Source: Syncephalis plumigaleata
Lineage: Eukaryota; Zoopagomycota; Zoopagomycetes; Zoopagales; Piptocephalidaceae
Assembly (NCBI GenBank): GCA_025201365.1
Contig: JAIXMF010000011.1
Span: 124,001 to 188,000, forward strand
Length of the DNA: 64,000 nt
Direction of reading: 5' to 3'
Position numbers and translations under genes: made by a program. Below, piece by piece: positions 11,421 through 22,944 of the stretch. The notes under the pieces are model-generated. The model was given only the letters and a program-made list of their open reading frames with translations, searched no databases and was not told the DNA's origin. The stretch's first letter is position 1; every line of letters starts with the position of its first letter.

Positions 11421-12654
11421 CTCCTATTGCTGCTACTACTGCTGTTAAGATCCACACATGATTAACCGAATGATCATACAACATGTAGATATCTACATTA
11501 TTTCCGCACTATAACACTGCAAGGTTGCTACCATATGTGAAGAAAGCGTAGTTAACCTTCAAGGATCCAGCATGCACACATCAGTCACGACACACACACA
11601 ATGGAACACTGGCAAATACTCGACTCTATTTGAGCTAGACGCTATCTTTATCGTCAGTCATTATCAGCGGCCAAAGAGAATACTAGTGTATATTCTGATA
11701 GCAACGGTTACTGTTATTAGCAGGAGTAGTAAATGTTATTATTAGACGCGACGATAATAGTATCATCGATATGATAGGCACGTACTACATCAGGCAACAC
11801 AACAATCCCATTTTATCGAACGATACAAAACAATAGGACTTTGCTGTTTACATTGTCCTATCTCGCACTCGTTCACACTCTACAACTATACGCAATGCAT
11901 AGAATGATGTGATAGCACTCATTCTGAATACTCCAGCTCATGATAATATCGCATGTTTGTATGTTTGTATGGATGAAGAAATGTGGAGATGCCATGATAT
12001 TGATTGCTCTCCTTGTAGCAATCAAGTTTGTTGCATTACACAACAAGGCGATTGTTACCGCTGTTGTTGTTATACATCTATTTGACCGCGATTGCGTATA
12101 ATAATTATCGAGAAAGTACATATCGTCATGCCTTTTACTTTGTAGATCGTAAAAATATCTAGATGAGCGCTTGGCTACTGATACGTGCACACATACTTGT
12201 ATTGCTAGATTGATATGAGCTAGAAATAGAAAGATGTACACATTTCTATCGAATTCCATATGTGTTCTTGGCCTTTTGTTAATGACACCGTCATTATTTG
12301 TGATGATAAGAACGAATAAACAAACCTATTATTATACACTCAAATCTATTTTTAAATTTCCCTTACATCAGTAGTGCACTAATGACATTCATTCATACTG
12401 CTAGCTAGGTAACATTCGACAAGCGGAAAAATACAATTGAGCAATATTACATGCATTGTGCATATTTACTTTGTTCTACACCTATTGTTATTGTATAATC
12501 AATTCCCTTGTTAAGTAAACATTGTCCATACAACTGGATTTCTTTCTATGAAACAAAGCCGATAGACCGGTTATTATTAGTACAGGGACTAGGCGAATTA
12601 TAATTGGAATATCGTATTACAATACAAATGACCTTTGTAGTAGCGCTGATCCGC

Positions 12655-12662
12655 TATAAAAA
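12655..12662 (+). promoter_or_regulatory. TATA box
   Basis: TATAAAAA, about 250 bp upstream of the ATG of the secreted repeat protein. Its position allows a 5' untranslated region of roughly 220 nt. Confidence 0.5.
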
Positions 12663-12908
12663 CTAGGCCATTATATGGCGTATTTTCCCTCTTGCTAACA
12701 ACAACGCATCTGCTTCGCATCTTTTCTAACCTTTGAACAGCATTAGCATTTAGTTATCATCCTTAGCATTCTTCGCATTATCATCATTTCAGAAGCAAGT
12801 AACATACAATTGTACCTATCGATCTTGCATCAGTGACAATATATCACACACTCTCACGCACGCACCTACTTGTTTACTAACACCTTATAGCAACCCTAAG
12901 CATTTACG

Positions 12909-14538
12909 ATGCAATCATTTAAATATCTCGTCCTGCTCGCGGCTTCTCTAGCTATCGCCACTAACAATGGCCACTTTATAGCTGAAGCTGCGCCAACAGA
13001 CACTTATTCGAACGATGCTCCGGTCTACGGGGAAAAACCAGCTAATGGTTATCCTGCCCCAGCTCCTTCATCTCCAGCTCCTGCTTTCCGCTCCATCTCC
13101 TGTCCCGGCTCCTGCTATCCAGTTCCTTCTCCTGTCCCGCTCCTGCTTATCCAGCTCCATCTCCTGTCCCGGCTCCTGCTTATCCAGTTCCTCTCCTGTC
13201 CGGCTCCTGAAGTCCCAGCTCCAGCCTATCCAGTTCCATCTCCTGCGCCAGTTCCTGAAGTCCCAGCTCCTGCTTCTCCTGCACCATCTCCTGTCCCGGC
13301 TCCTGCTTATCCGGTTCCATCTCCATCTCCGGCTCCTGAAGTCCCAGCTCCAGCCTATCCAGTTCCATCTCCTGTCCCGGCTCCTGAGACCCCGGCCTCG
13401 CCTTCTACACCGGATGCACCAGTAACTCCACCAGCACCTTCTTACCCTTCAGATACACCAACCACTACACCATGTACGACATCAACTTACACTCCAGAAG
13501 TTCCTACCACTACGCCTTGCAAGACACCAACTATACTCCAGAAGTGCCTACTCCTACTTACACTGAAGTCCAGCTACCTACACTCCAGAAGTTCCTACCA
13601 CTACGCCTTGCACGACACCAACTTACACTCCGGAAGTCCCTACCACTACGCCATGTACGACACCAACCTATACCCAGAAGTGCCGCTCCTACATATACAC
13701 CTGAAGTCCCAGCTACCTACACTCCAGAAGTCCCTACCACTACGCCTTGCACGACACCAACCTATACTCCAGAAGTGCCTACTCCTACTTACACCTGAGT
13801 TCCAGCCACCTACACTCCAGAAGTTCCTACACTACGCCTTGCACGACATCGACTTACACTCCGGAAGTCCCTACCACTACGCCTTGCACGACACCAATCT
13901 ATACACCTGAAGTGCCGCTCCTACATATACACCTGAAGTCCCAGCTACTTACACACCAGAAGTTCCTACCACCACTACAACACCATGCACGACATCAGTC
14001 ACCCCAACTTATATCCCGCCTGTAATTACACCTTCATGCACGGTTGTGACCTATACAACCACTTTGTGCCAGCTCCTACTGGTATTCCAAACTGCCTATT
14101 ACCTATCCCAGCAAGAGCAAGCAGGAACATAAATCCACTGGCAAGACCACCAAACACACGAAATACCCTCATTACTACATTGTCCCCGCCTCCTATGCCA
14201 ATCAAACCTACACATTCAATAATGGTACCAAAGTCAATTGCACTCACTGCACTCCAGTGAACAATACTTACTCTGGCACTGATGGATCTGGTAAAAAGTA
14301 CATCAACTGCACTGTCAAAGAATCATCCGGTCATAATAACAGCAGTAACTCAACTTATAGTTCCAGCTCAGAATACACGGTTCCCGTCCCGTATAACAAC
14401 AGTAGCGACAATTCGACCTACACGAAAACAACTACCTATGAAACTACTACTGTTCCATATAGCAGCAGTAGCAACAATGCCACCACAACTACAAACTCGA
14501 CCGTAAACTCGACCTACTCCTCATACAGTAGCAGTTAA
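12909..14538 (+). CDS. Secreted Pro/Thr/Ser-rich tandem-repeat protein (frame broken repeatedly)
   Basis: Begins with a signal peptide (MQSFKYLVLLAASLAIATNN) and then a long repeat region: first PAPxYPVPSPVPAPE-type units (about 13050-13400), then YTPEVPTTTPCTT-type units (about 13450-13980). It closes with a Ser/Thr/Asn-rich segment with many N-x-S/T sites and ends SSYSSS at 14538. The repeat peptide runs on through all three frames in turn, so roughly ten small indels break it; one more separates the last TTTLC from SSYWYSKLPITYPSK. Either the repeat array was assembled from uncorrected reads or the gene is decaying. Composition suggests a glycosylated cell-wall or surface protein. No GPI-type C-terminus is visible. 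Confidence 0.65.
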
Positions 14539-14617
14539 AGCCCGTAAACCAAAATCATCATGTCAACCGTTCATAGTACTCATTGATATATAAATAAATC
14601 TTTTATTAATAAAGAGT

Positions 14618-14662
14618 AAAAGTTAATGACTAACAGTGTTAAACGGTTGGGAAAACCCTGTA
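14618..14662 (+). repeat. 3'-flank element, copy 2
   Basis: Reads AAAAGTTAATGACTAAC, then a TGTTAAACGGTTGG core and AAAACC. It starts 80 bp after the stop of the secreted repeat protein, in the sense direction, right after TTTTATTAATAAAGAGT. Confidence 0.7.
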
Positions 14663-14730
14663 ATATAAAATGAGCATACTAGATATCAGTTTTATTATTG
14701 GAGAAACTTGCTAAAAGTACATAAAAAGGA

Positions 14731-14752
14731 ATATAATATAATATAATATAAT
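14731..14752. repeat. ATAAT microsatellite
   Basis: Pentanucleotide tandem (ATAAT units) between the convergent secreted repeat-protein gene and the calpain gene. Confidence 0.6.
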
Positions 14753-14771
14753 AGGGAAACACGATAACCGT

Positions 14772-17388
14772 CTAGTCGTCCGACTGGTAGCAAACACGAA
14801 GTACAACGTGCCACACCTTGCTTAGATCTTCACCGGCAGGTGCTAGACCAACACCCACATCGGTGGCCATACTATCCTCTATGGATGGCAGTAATGGCAG
14901 GACAATCTCCCATGTGCCGCCTACACGTTCATCGACGGCAAATCGGCTGACCGACACGGAAACGACGCCTAACTCGTCGTCACGTCCAACGCGCGTGGCA
15001 TAGGCGTGTAGATTAATCTTTGCCTGTACAGGATCAGCCACCGGGAACACGTAGTCGATATCCCATGTGGCCACGCCTCCTGCTTGCCAGGCCACTCGAC
15101 TGGCACGCGTCTCAAGTGGTGTTTTACGCTCGTTATAATCCAAAAGAAAGTAAACATCACGGAATGGCGGCTTATTCTGCATGAACGCCAAACAACCGAG
15201 CGTGCTATCGGATGCCGTCTTTTCGCGTGGAAACACGGCACGTACAATGCGTACCGTCCAACGACCGGTGAAATTTTTGTTATACGAGATGTCGCGATCA
15301 ACCGCTGAAGCTCGTGGTGTGATGTCCGAGAAGCCCTGGCAGATACTGAGCCACATTCGTTTCCACCATGGTGGCTCAATACCCGATTCGATAAGTCGTG
15401 CCGTGAACACAGCCGGCTTCGAGTAGACGCGCAATAGGAAATCCGCCTCTTCACCAGGCGCGAATGTAGTTGGCAATACCACGTAGCGTCCTATCGGTAA
15501 ACGAATGCGTAGCACCACTTCACGCGCGTTCTGATAGGGTGCTGCCGCCACTACATTATGCGGTTCCGTGAGCCGTGTTTTACGATTTTCTTCCACTCGC
15601 ATCACTAGGAATCCAATAACAAAGTTCCCCTCCCTGCTGGCCGTTCCGATAGCCTGAGCGGGTAGACTCACGGCCGTTGCCGTCACCAACTGTTGTTCCT
15701 CGTAGCCCGCTTGCGCTGATCGATCCGTGGGATGTCCCCGCTTCCTTAAGCGCTTTCCTTGTTGTAAGGATATTAGCACTTCCGTGTTCTTCTCTTTAAC
15801 CATCATTAAATATTGTGGATTTCCCGCTATACTCCCATCGAAATTGGTGCATCCACCGGCTGTGCCATCCAAGCCACACCACCGATCATGAAAGCGACGC
15901 TGCGTCCAACGTTGTCTAAACGACAGGAGACGTGTATTCACACATCGTCCCACCTGGATCATATCGAAACGAGCTTGGAAATCCTCAAATGCCATCCAGA
16001 AGATGCCCTCGAGTCGATTGGCTCGATTACGCAATGGATACTATGCCACCATGGTAACTGATCCCAGTCATTATGAGCCCATGCACTCCATCGACCACGC
16101 CAGTTGGCCTCACCCCACGGATCTAATAACAGCACTAGTCGAATATTAGGACGTCGACGTGTTACACTGGGAATATTCGTAAATGAAATGGCACGGTGGA
16201 CACTTCAACCGCATCTAATATACCATAAGAATGCTATAATACAAATGAATAATAAATGAATTACTACCGCTATTGTTACTTACTGCAGCCATGAGTCCAT
16301 CCGGAAGTATAGCTGGTGCAGTGCCCAATAATGGAAACGGTATAGCAGGTCCCGTATTACCATCAATGTACGTGTTATCACGCGGTAGAATAGCACAACT
16401 CGTTAACGAGCCACTTTGTATGTAACCGCGTAATTGTTTCCATCGTTTATCCATCTCCTCATCCATAGCTTTCATTCGCTGTTTTATTTCGGGCGATTGC
16501 TGATGCATACCGATAGGCAATGGTATTGGATGTCGTATAGGCCAGCTCTCCACTACTGCCGATGTAAAATCTAGAATAGCATCGGCTGCTGAACCCGCAT
16601 CAAGTGCATCGTACGAGCCGAGTAGTTTCGCGTATGCCTTCTCCAGTAATGACACCCAAAACTCATGAGGATCCGTACTACGCGCGAATAACATACGACC
16701 ATTGATTGTATCGTAAGGCAATAAATCATCAACTAATACTTCGACCCATCTCCCAAGTCTATAGAATTGAAATCGATAAACACCTAATTGATATGCGTTA
16801 ATTAATGACGTTAATTACGTGTATTCATTCCTACTTACTCGGATGATTAGATACTTGAAAAGGCGACCAATCTTGTCGATGAATGTACGGCACTAATCGA
16901 CGCATTAAATTTCGTCGTTGTGCCACTAAACCAATGGTAGTTACAAGCCAGCAGTTGCCAATAGCTCTATTATGCATCAAGATGAAACGAGAATGGAAAC
17001 GAGACAAGATAACTTGATCAGTATACTAGTGCCTGTCAAGGTGTTTGCATTGAATCCCATTCATTTATCGTTCACTTCTTCTTACCCTTGTATGACACCT
17101 GATATTTTGTACTTACGAGAACGCCCTACAAATCGAGCATGCGATGTAATTTCCTAATACATAGTCAATATTGAATATGCAGGCATTTACTCGTTTTCTT
17201 TTACCCACCCATGGCCGATACCAAACAATGCCTGGAAGATGAGCGAATCGTGGACCTAGTGAAGTGGCATCCGGTGGAAATAGCGGGTCTATCCAGCCTC
17301 GTCCGCGTCTTTTCTGCTTAAGACGAATCCAATGGTAGTTCTGGCCGAGAAATCGATGAGGTAACAATACCGGCCGACGGCGTACCAT
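14772..17388 (-). CDS. Calpain-type cysteine protease (two apparent missing bases)
   Basis: Papain-fold calcium-type protease with C2-like domains. Exons on the minus strand: 17209-17388, 17117-17153, 16839-16964, 16284-16783 and 16233-14772, about 768 residues. Landmarks in order: WIDPLFPPDATSLG, the Cys site as GNCWLVTTIG (GDCW in most relatives), YRFQFYRLGRWVEVLVDD, HEFWVSLLEKAYAKLLGSYDA, the His site HSYGILDAVEV, the Asn-box region as LLLDPWGEANWRGRWS (NPWG in relatives, so the usual Asn reads Asp), EGIFWMAFEDFQARF, then GLDGTAGGC opening beta-sandwich domain III and a second C2-like part. The last exon changes frame twice by one base (near 16165 and near 16047), each explicable by one base lost from a short homopolymer. 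The Asn-box change casts some doubt on activity. Confidence 0.85.
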
Positions 17389-18103
17389 AATGGCCGTAGT
17401 AATATGAAAGATAGCAAGTGTACGAGCGTGCTAGCCTTGTTCACTTTCTTTGTGACTACTTCAAACTAGGATTTATGCTAAATTGGCAAGCAACTAACAA
17501 ACAAACAAGCAAACAGCCAACCAATATCAATGCTAATATATGGTTATTAAATAAGAGTTAAAGAACGGAGCACTAGATTATGCAGGAATATTGCCTAGTT
17601 GATACGGTAATAATAGGGAATTTGAATTGAGAGAGAAGAGGAAAGATGTGAATGCGAACGGGTGAGGTTTCTTTTTTGATGGTAAGCTGGAAGAGGGGAC
17701 TTACAAAAAGAAAGCGGAGCTGACGGTTAAACCATTGTTTTCCAACCAGTTAGCATAGTTAGGCTTTAACTTTTATTAGTAAAAGTGCAGTATTTTGTAA
17801 TAAAATGTTAACTGGTTTATTAGGAAATAATTAAAAAGGAGATTTGCTCACACAGTTGCCGGAATGCAGCCATGATATTTGAAGCATAAGAAATAAACAT
17901 TTTCATATCATTAGGTAGATAGAAACAAGCTTTATTATGATGTTTAATACGAATAAAACTGATTAAGCTTACATTGAGGAATGAATGAATTGTAAAAGTG
18001 AAAAGCATTGTGGTAGTTGTGTGTGTGTAATTGTAAGAAGAGCAATAAATGAACGAACGAACGAACGAGTGAGTGAATAAATTGATGATTCAATCGTTCG
18101 TGT
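17389..18103. other. Intergenic region between calpain and sugar-porter genes
   Basis: No gene seen. Contains the third 3'-flank element (17731-17774, minus). A GAACGAAC tandem at about 18050-18070 lies just beyond the end of the sugar-porter gene. Confidence 0.45.
17731..17774 (-). repeat. 3'-flank element, copy 3
   Basis: The minus strand reads AAAAGTTAAAGCCTAAC, then a TGCTAACTGGTTGGAAAAC core. It lies about 330 bp beyond the stop of the sugar-porter gene, on the same strand as that gene. Confidence 0.65.
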
Positions 18104-20074
18104 TTAGGTCGCTTCATAGTCTTGATCATCGCTATCGTTGACAGGTTGCCAGCCAAGACCGGTTACACCACGTAGTCGCATACGAATACCATCAGCGGTG
18201 GATTGACCGACGCCATATCGACGTTCGCCATCAAGAAGTACACTGCTAGCAGCATCCTTACTTGTTGCATCTGATAATGGATCACGATGTACTACATCAA
18301 TCGTGTTGTCTTCATCTTCTGGTACAAACATAATCAATACACCAATACCTTGGCACAGGAGGATACCGGAGAACACGGCGAATATCCAACCGCCCAGATA
18401 ATTGCGTATGGGTAGGAAGAGGGCTGCCACAATAAGGTTGCCCACCCAATTAGCGGCCATACCAACGCTCTGAGCCTGTCCCGCCAATTCAGGTGGGAAT
18501 AGATCGGGCGCCACTAGGAAGGGAATGGGACCGAGTCCAACACCAAAACTCGACACCACCAATATAATTAGTAATGCGGCTAGCGAGCCAGCATTATAGG
18601 AAATGGCGAATGAGAGTAACAAGGATGCTAGACACATGCCGAAGATCGAGTATAACAGCAGTTTACGCTTGCCATATCGGTCCATAAAACGTGCAGCCAG
18701 CAACGTGACCACCAGATTCGCAATGGATATATAGACGGATATGAGGGCAGCTTGTGATGGCATTACCGCAGATAGAATCGGTGTTGAATAGTACATGACG
18801 GCGTTAATACCGGAGAATTGCTGTCCCAGTAAGCATAGAAGCACGGCCAGCATTGGTCGTAGATAAGGTCGACGCACCAGCATGGCCAGTGTAAAGGGAC
18901 GAGATGGCGAACGAAGACGGCGCATTAAACGTGACGCACGTGGTGTTGGTGGTGTGTCGGAGGCATAGGGATCCTCCGTGTCGACGTCGGCATCATGGGT
19001 AGCCATGGCCGTATCTGACAAATCGGAACGACGTCTACGATGATGATGATGTTGCGCACGCCTTAACCGTCGTTGTCCGCGTAGAGATCGATGACGAGCA
19101 CGTTCGGCCTCCTCCTCTTCAAGGAATTGACTTCGTGTGTCGGGACAGATGGGCATCATTACAAGTTGTATAATACCAAGTAGGCCGGGTGCTAATAGAA
19201 TGTAGCGCCAGACAAATGAGCTCGATAGGAATAGACCAAGGATTTGAGCGGCCAATATACCAACGACAATGCCCAGCTGATTCATGACACCGATCATGCC
19301 ACGTTGTTCCACGGGTGCGAGTTCAGTTAGCCAGAGTGGAACTACCACGACTGCCACTGCCGACCCGAAACCGGCCAACCACCGACCAAAGGCCATTCCA
19401 CCCGGACCATCTGACAATGAGGTCCAGATAGCGCCTAATGCCAAACAGACGAGTCCCCACCGCATAGCTTTCTGACGTGTCCATCGGCTTGCCCAGTGGC
19501 CCGCAACAAATGATCCCGTCAATCCGCCTAACGTAAGCGCTGCCGTGACAAACGAGTATTCCGTGTCGGTCATTGGGACACAAGGACCAGGAGACCAGCG
19601 AACGTAGTCGGCCAGTGCATCGACCACGAGTATCTTGGGAGATGATCCTGTCGAGGGACACTGTGTAATGGCGTCTTTCGGCGAGTTAAGCTCACCGATG
19701 TGATAGCCATACTGGAACGATGCTAGAATAAGAATTGCAGTTGCTATTTGTATTTGCCGAGGTGTTAGTTCAGGCGTCAAACTCATATCAATTGGATAAG
19801 TGGGCGACGCTACTGAAAAAGGGGTGTCTGGCGTATCAGGTAGAGGTGAGATAAGCTCTCCAGCTATCGCGTCTTCAGTTGCATGTCTATTATCATTATT
19901 GTGGCTGCTATTCGTTGAATAGGCAAGAGGAGAGGCGGATGATACGAAAAAGTCAGATGCTGTACGCTGGTTACTACCATCACCGATATCCCCAGTCACT
20001 CTGTTATTCGCTTCTGAAGAGGATAATGCGGCGGTAGTGTCTTCGTGGTATTGATTGCGATAATATGATGCCAT
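18104..20074 (-). CDS. Sugar-porter MFS transporter
   Basis: Single-exon 656-residue membrane protein of the SLC2/sugar-porter group. After a roughly 100-residue Ser-rich cytosolic N-terminus, helix 1 carries FQYGYHIGELNSP (GLUT-like). Then come GRWLAGFGSAVAVVVVPLWL with LTELAPVEQRG, a PDTRSQFLEEEEAERARH-type PESPR-like end of the first half, a long basic His-rich loop, QQFSGINAVMYYSTPIL in helix 7 (the sugar-binding signature), DRYGKRKLLL, and a terminal FVPEDEDNTID in place of PETK. These are the established sugar-porter marks; the cargo cannot be read off. The extended central loop is unusual. The start is the first ATG, with a TTTCTATTC tract upstream. Confidence 0.88.
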   Translation of the reverse strand: MASYYRNQYHEDTTAALSSSEANNRVTGDIGDGSNQRTASDFFVSSASPLAYSTNSSHNNDNRHATEDAIAGELISPLPDTPDTPFSVASPTYPIDMSLTPELTPRQIQIATAILILASFQYGYHIGELNSPKDAITQCPSTGSSPKILVVDALADYVRWSPGPCVPMTDTEYSFVTAALTLGGLTGSFVAGHWASRWTRQKAMRWGLVCLALGAIWTSLSDGPGGMAFGRWLAGFGSAVAVVVVPLWLTELAPVEQRGMIGVMNQLGIVVGILAAQILGLFLSSSFVWRYILLAPGLLGIIQLVMMPICPDTRSQFLEEEEAERARHRSLRGQRRLRRAQHHHHRRRRSDLSDTAMATHDADVDTEDPYASDTPPTPRASRLMRRLRSPSRPFTLAMLVRRPYLRPMLAVLLCLLGQQFSGINAVMYYSTPILSAVMPSQAALISVYISIANLVVTLLAARFMDRYGKRKLLLYSIFGMCLASLLLSFAISYNAGSLAALLIILVVSSFGVGLGPIPFLVAPDLFPPELAGQAQSVGMAANWVGNLIVAALFLPIRNYLGGWIFAVFSGILLCQGIGVLIMFVPEDEDNTIDVVHRDPLSDATSKDAASSVLLDGERRYGVGQSTADGIRMRLRGVTGLGWQPVNDSDDQDYEAT

Positions 20075-20962
20075 CGTTGTATGAATAGAAAGTAGGCAGC
20101 AGTAAGTGCTTTTGCTTTACTTTCGCTATTCTTATGATGGATAAAATGGATAGATATACGTATAACACTTTGTATCTCTAAATAACTAGTCAGATAGGAT
20201 GGAATGTAGCATCAAACGGAAACAAGAAGAGTGGCCAATATGGTCTACGGAGTGTTTGTCTACACGTATATATGTACCGACTAAGATGACAGTGACGAAT
20301 AATGAATACAAAGAATGTAAGAGAAGCAGTGTAGCAAATGAAGACGGTATATACGAACTACAAGAGCAATTGCCTGTTTGCTTGTTTGCTTATTTGCTTA
20401 TTTGCTTATTGCTTGCTCCTCACAAAGTTGTCCGTATTTGCACTAGGCTAACAACAGGAACAGCCTAGAAAATAAGAAATAGTAAAAAGAGAGGAAGAGT
20501 TGCCACAAGGAATGCGGAGGTCAAGGTGACGGATAGAAGGATGCGTTAAGGAACAAGAGTGCGATCCCTCCATTAATCGTTTTTTATTGTATTAATTTGA
20601 AATCAATATAGAGGTATATTTACTAAAAATGGGAAGACTCGCTGTACCACCCATACCACCTCCTCATTAACGTGAAGGTCGGGCATTAGTACCATTATTG
20701 CTACTGCTGCTGCTGCTCGGCATCAATAGATTCGTGTTGCGGTGGAAGTAGTAAGGACCATCAGCGTAACCATAGAAGCACAGTAGTAATTGTATTAATG
20801 GTGTTAATAAGTAATTTTAGATAAAAGTAAGGTGGACAAGCAATGCTAGCCGTTTCTACTCGTATTACTTACTTTACTCGTTCACTCTATCATAGCATTA
20901 TACTGTTACTTTGTAGATATCAATCTTGTGCATGAGTTAACAGAAAACAGTCCTCCTCAGCA
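20075..20962. other. Intergenic region with one coding-like patch
   Basis: On the minus strand, about 20668-20822 reads LLTPLIQLLLCFYGYADGPY followed by FHRNTNLLMPSSSSS and a stop at 20670. It looks like the end of a membrane protein, but no start or usable splice acceptor precedes it, so I leave it unassigned. Nothing else recognised. Confidence 0.3.
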
Positions 20963-21664
20963 ATGGCAATGGCAATGTTAAAATGGCTAGAATGGCTATT
21001 CTTGTTGGTGTTAGCCATCCACGCCATACTTATACCGCCATCCTATCATGTATCGGGTAAGCGAACACATAGACACTCGATTGAAGTTGTACCGAACAAC
21101 AAGGCCACGACAAAAGCCGTTGCATCGCAAATTAGCCCAACCCTAGTGTTAAAGTGTCCGCCTAAACTAAGTGCTCGATACACCACTGAAATCATCTGGA
21201 CCATACCGAAACTAAGTAGCAACGGTGCCATCGACCGGTTTACCTTTCATATCGCCCTTGGCCACGTCGATCTCGGTATTCTACGCATTATCGGTCAAGT
21301 GGATGGTCGACTGGTGGGACACCTACTAAACACGCATGCCACTACGGTGGCCACCACCAACGATGCATGGTTCCGATTCAATGTCACACTAGATGATAGT
21401 CTAGTGGAACAGCTGATCAATCTGCCTGGTATACAACTTTCCTCCTCCTTGGAAGCAGTGCCGACCCGTGATAAATTGTCACCTGTAGTAATGAAGAACT
21501 TCATTGGCCAACTTATTACGCATCATTCCCTTTACTTAACAGTATGGGGCAATCGAGCCAACGATCCTCCTTGGCGTGCTACAATGTACTACGGCAAACG
21601 CAATATTGAGTATGTAACTGAGTTGGAAACGGTGCATGTCAAGCAATGGCCACCAATACGTTAG
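20963..21664 (+). CDS. Secreted or membrane-anchored orphan, 233 residues
   Basis: Single exon. The N-terminus (MAMAMLKWLEWLFLLVLAIH) is a strong signal peptide or anchor. The rest is a beta-rich soluble region with GHVDLGILRIIGQVDGRLVG and two possible N-glycosylation sites (NVT and others). One cysteine occurs after the signal. No family recognised. It stands alone between sugar-porter and profilin genes, and its codon use looks like that of its neighbours. A second ATG at codon 3 or 5 is equally possible as start. Confidence 0.6.
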   Translation: MAMAMLKWLEWLFLLVLAIHAILIPPSYHVSGKRTHRHSIEVVPNNKATTKAVASQISPTLVLKCPPKLSARYTTEIIWTIPKLSSNGAIDRFTFHIALGHVDLGILRIIGQVDGRLVGHLLNTHATTVATTNDAWFRFNVTLDDSLVEQLINLPGIQLSSSLEAVPTRDKLSPVVMKNFIGQLITHHSLYLTVWGNRANDPPWRATMYYGKRNIEYVTELETVHVKQWPPIR

Positions 21665-22300
21665 CCGCAAGAAATCAGCAATATCAGCGTAATAGTGCCA
21701 TTGTTCTGAGCAACAATTAGACTAGTCCGAGATTCAGACATGTATCGTAGACGCTATTAAATAAAACAATCCTAAAGACAAGTTAAACGCGATAAGCTAG
21801 ACTATCGACCGATGTGATTGCTTCATGGTATCCAAGTTATTCGATTAGATTACACTATTCCTACTAGGTACTCTATCATTTTGAATCATTATCAATAGTT
21901 ACAGTATTTGCATAGCGTTATACTACAGATATACTGCAAGTTGTTTGTTAGATAGATGCCAACATCTGGCATACTATAACAATCTCATGGCAATCCATGA
22001 TGCATCCATTACAACCTGGATGATTGATTGATTGGACAGGAATGACACCACATGATTGGCCATGATGTAGGCACGAGGACACACATTGCGAGTAGCGACA
22101 TCCACGCATAATATTGCATCGACTCGACTCGACTACAACGACAATGTCGACAGCCTAAAAGGTGTGCGCTCCCCACCCGTATCATTTCTACGCTATTCCT
22201 CCTCTTTCTATTTCTTCCTTGCTCGTCTCATTGGTGCTCAGCTTTTATAACCACCCGCTCTCTCGCTCGCTTTCTCTTTCTCTATTTGTTTATTACAAAA
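21665..22300. other. Intergenic region, profilin promoter
   Basis: No gene. Just before the profilin ATG lies a long pyrimidine tract (about 22255-22285, CTCTCT/CTTTCT runs), a common mark of highly expressed fungal promoters. Confidence 0.45.
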
Positions 22301-22944
22301 ATGTCGTGGGATGGATATGTTCAAATGCTTACCGGTACCGGTAAGATCCAGCACGCTGCCATCTTTGGCCATAACGGTCAACAATGGGCTACCTCAGAAG
22401 GATTTCAAGTAAGTGTAGCGTAGATGACGCGTGTCTTTAACCAGCTATAGCATAGCACAACAAAATGGAGTCATTAAATGTATACACTAATACTAATTAT
22501 ATTGCCATACAATAATTTAGGTAGCTCCCGAGGAAATCCAAAATATCATAGCTGCCTTCACTAATGCGGATAATATTCGTGCAAGTGGCATCAGAGCCAA
22601 TGGTACCAAATACTTTGCTCTTGAGTGTGATGCGACCAACCTCAATGGCAAGCAGGTAAGTAGCAATATTTACTTACATGATGATACAATCGTATTTACA
22701 TACGTACATACATATATATATATATGATCATCTAGGGCGGCAATGGCATCACATGTGTTAAAACAAATCAAGCAGTTGTCATCGGTGTGTATGAATCACC
22801 TGTTGTGGCAGGAGAAGCCAATATGGCTGTCGACCATGTCGCCAAGTACTTGCGCGATATGAACTATGTAAGTTGCAATGATGATGATCTAGTATAACAT
22901 ATTCATTACAATCGTGTCTAACTCTGTCAACTCGTATCTAGTAG
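22301..22944 (+). CDS. PFY1: Profilin
   Basis: Actin-monomer and poly-proline binding protein of the cytoplasm. Exons 22301-22408, 22521-22655 and 22736-22867 give 125 residues, the usual length for fungal profilin. Landmarks: MSWDGYVQMLTGTGKIQHAA at the N-terminus, SEGFQVAPEEIQNII, GTKYFALECD, and VKTNQAVVIGVYESPVVAGE near the end with a final YLRDMNY. Residue 125 is followed directly by a good donor (GTAAGT), and the next acceptor (TATCTAG at 22935-22941) is followed at once by TAG, so the last exon seems to be just the stop codon. Reading through the intron instead would add nine residues (VSCNDDDLV). Confidence 0.93.

Larger units (their letters stand above)
11224..12908. other. Long intergenic region; promoter of the secreted repeat protein at its right end
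   Basis: No convincing gene in 1.7 kb. A 128-codon minus-strand frame at 11873-12259 starts with ATG but has no recognisable domain or distinctive codon use. The region holds one copy of the 3'-flank element (11376-11420) and, at the right end, a TATA box (12655-12662). Confidence 0.4.

Noticed and set aside
11873-12259. 128-codon minus-strand frame with an ATG start
   Set aside because: No domain, no distinctive codon use, no splice or promoter support; length is possible by chance in this composition.
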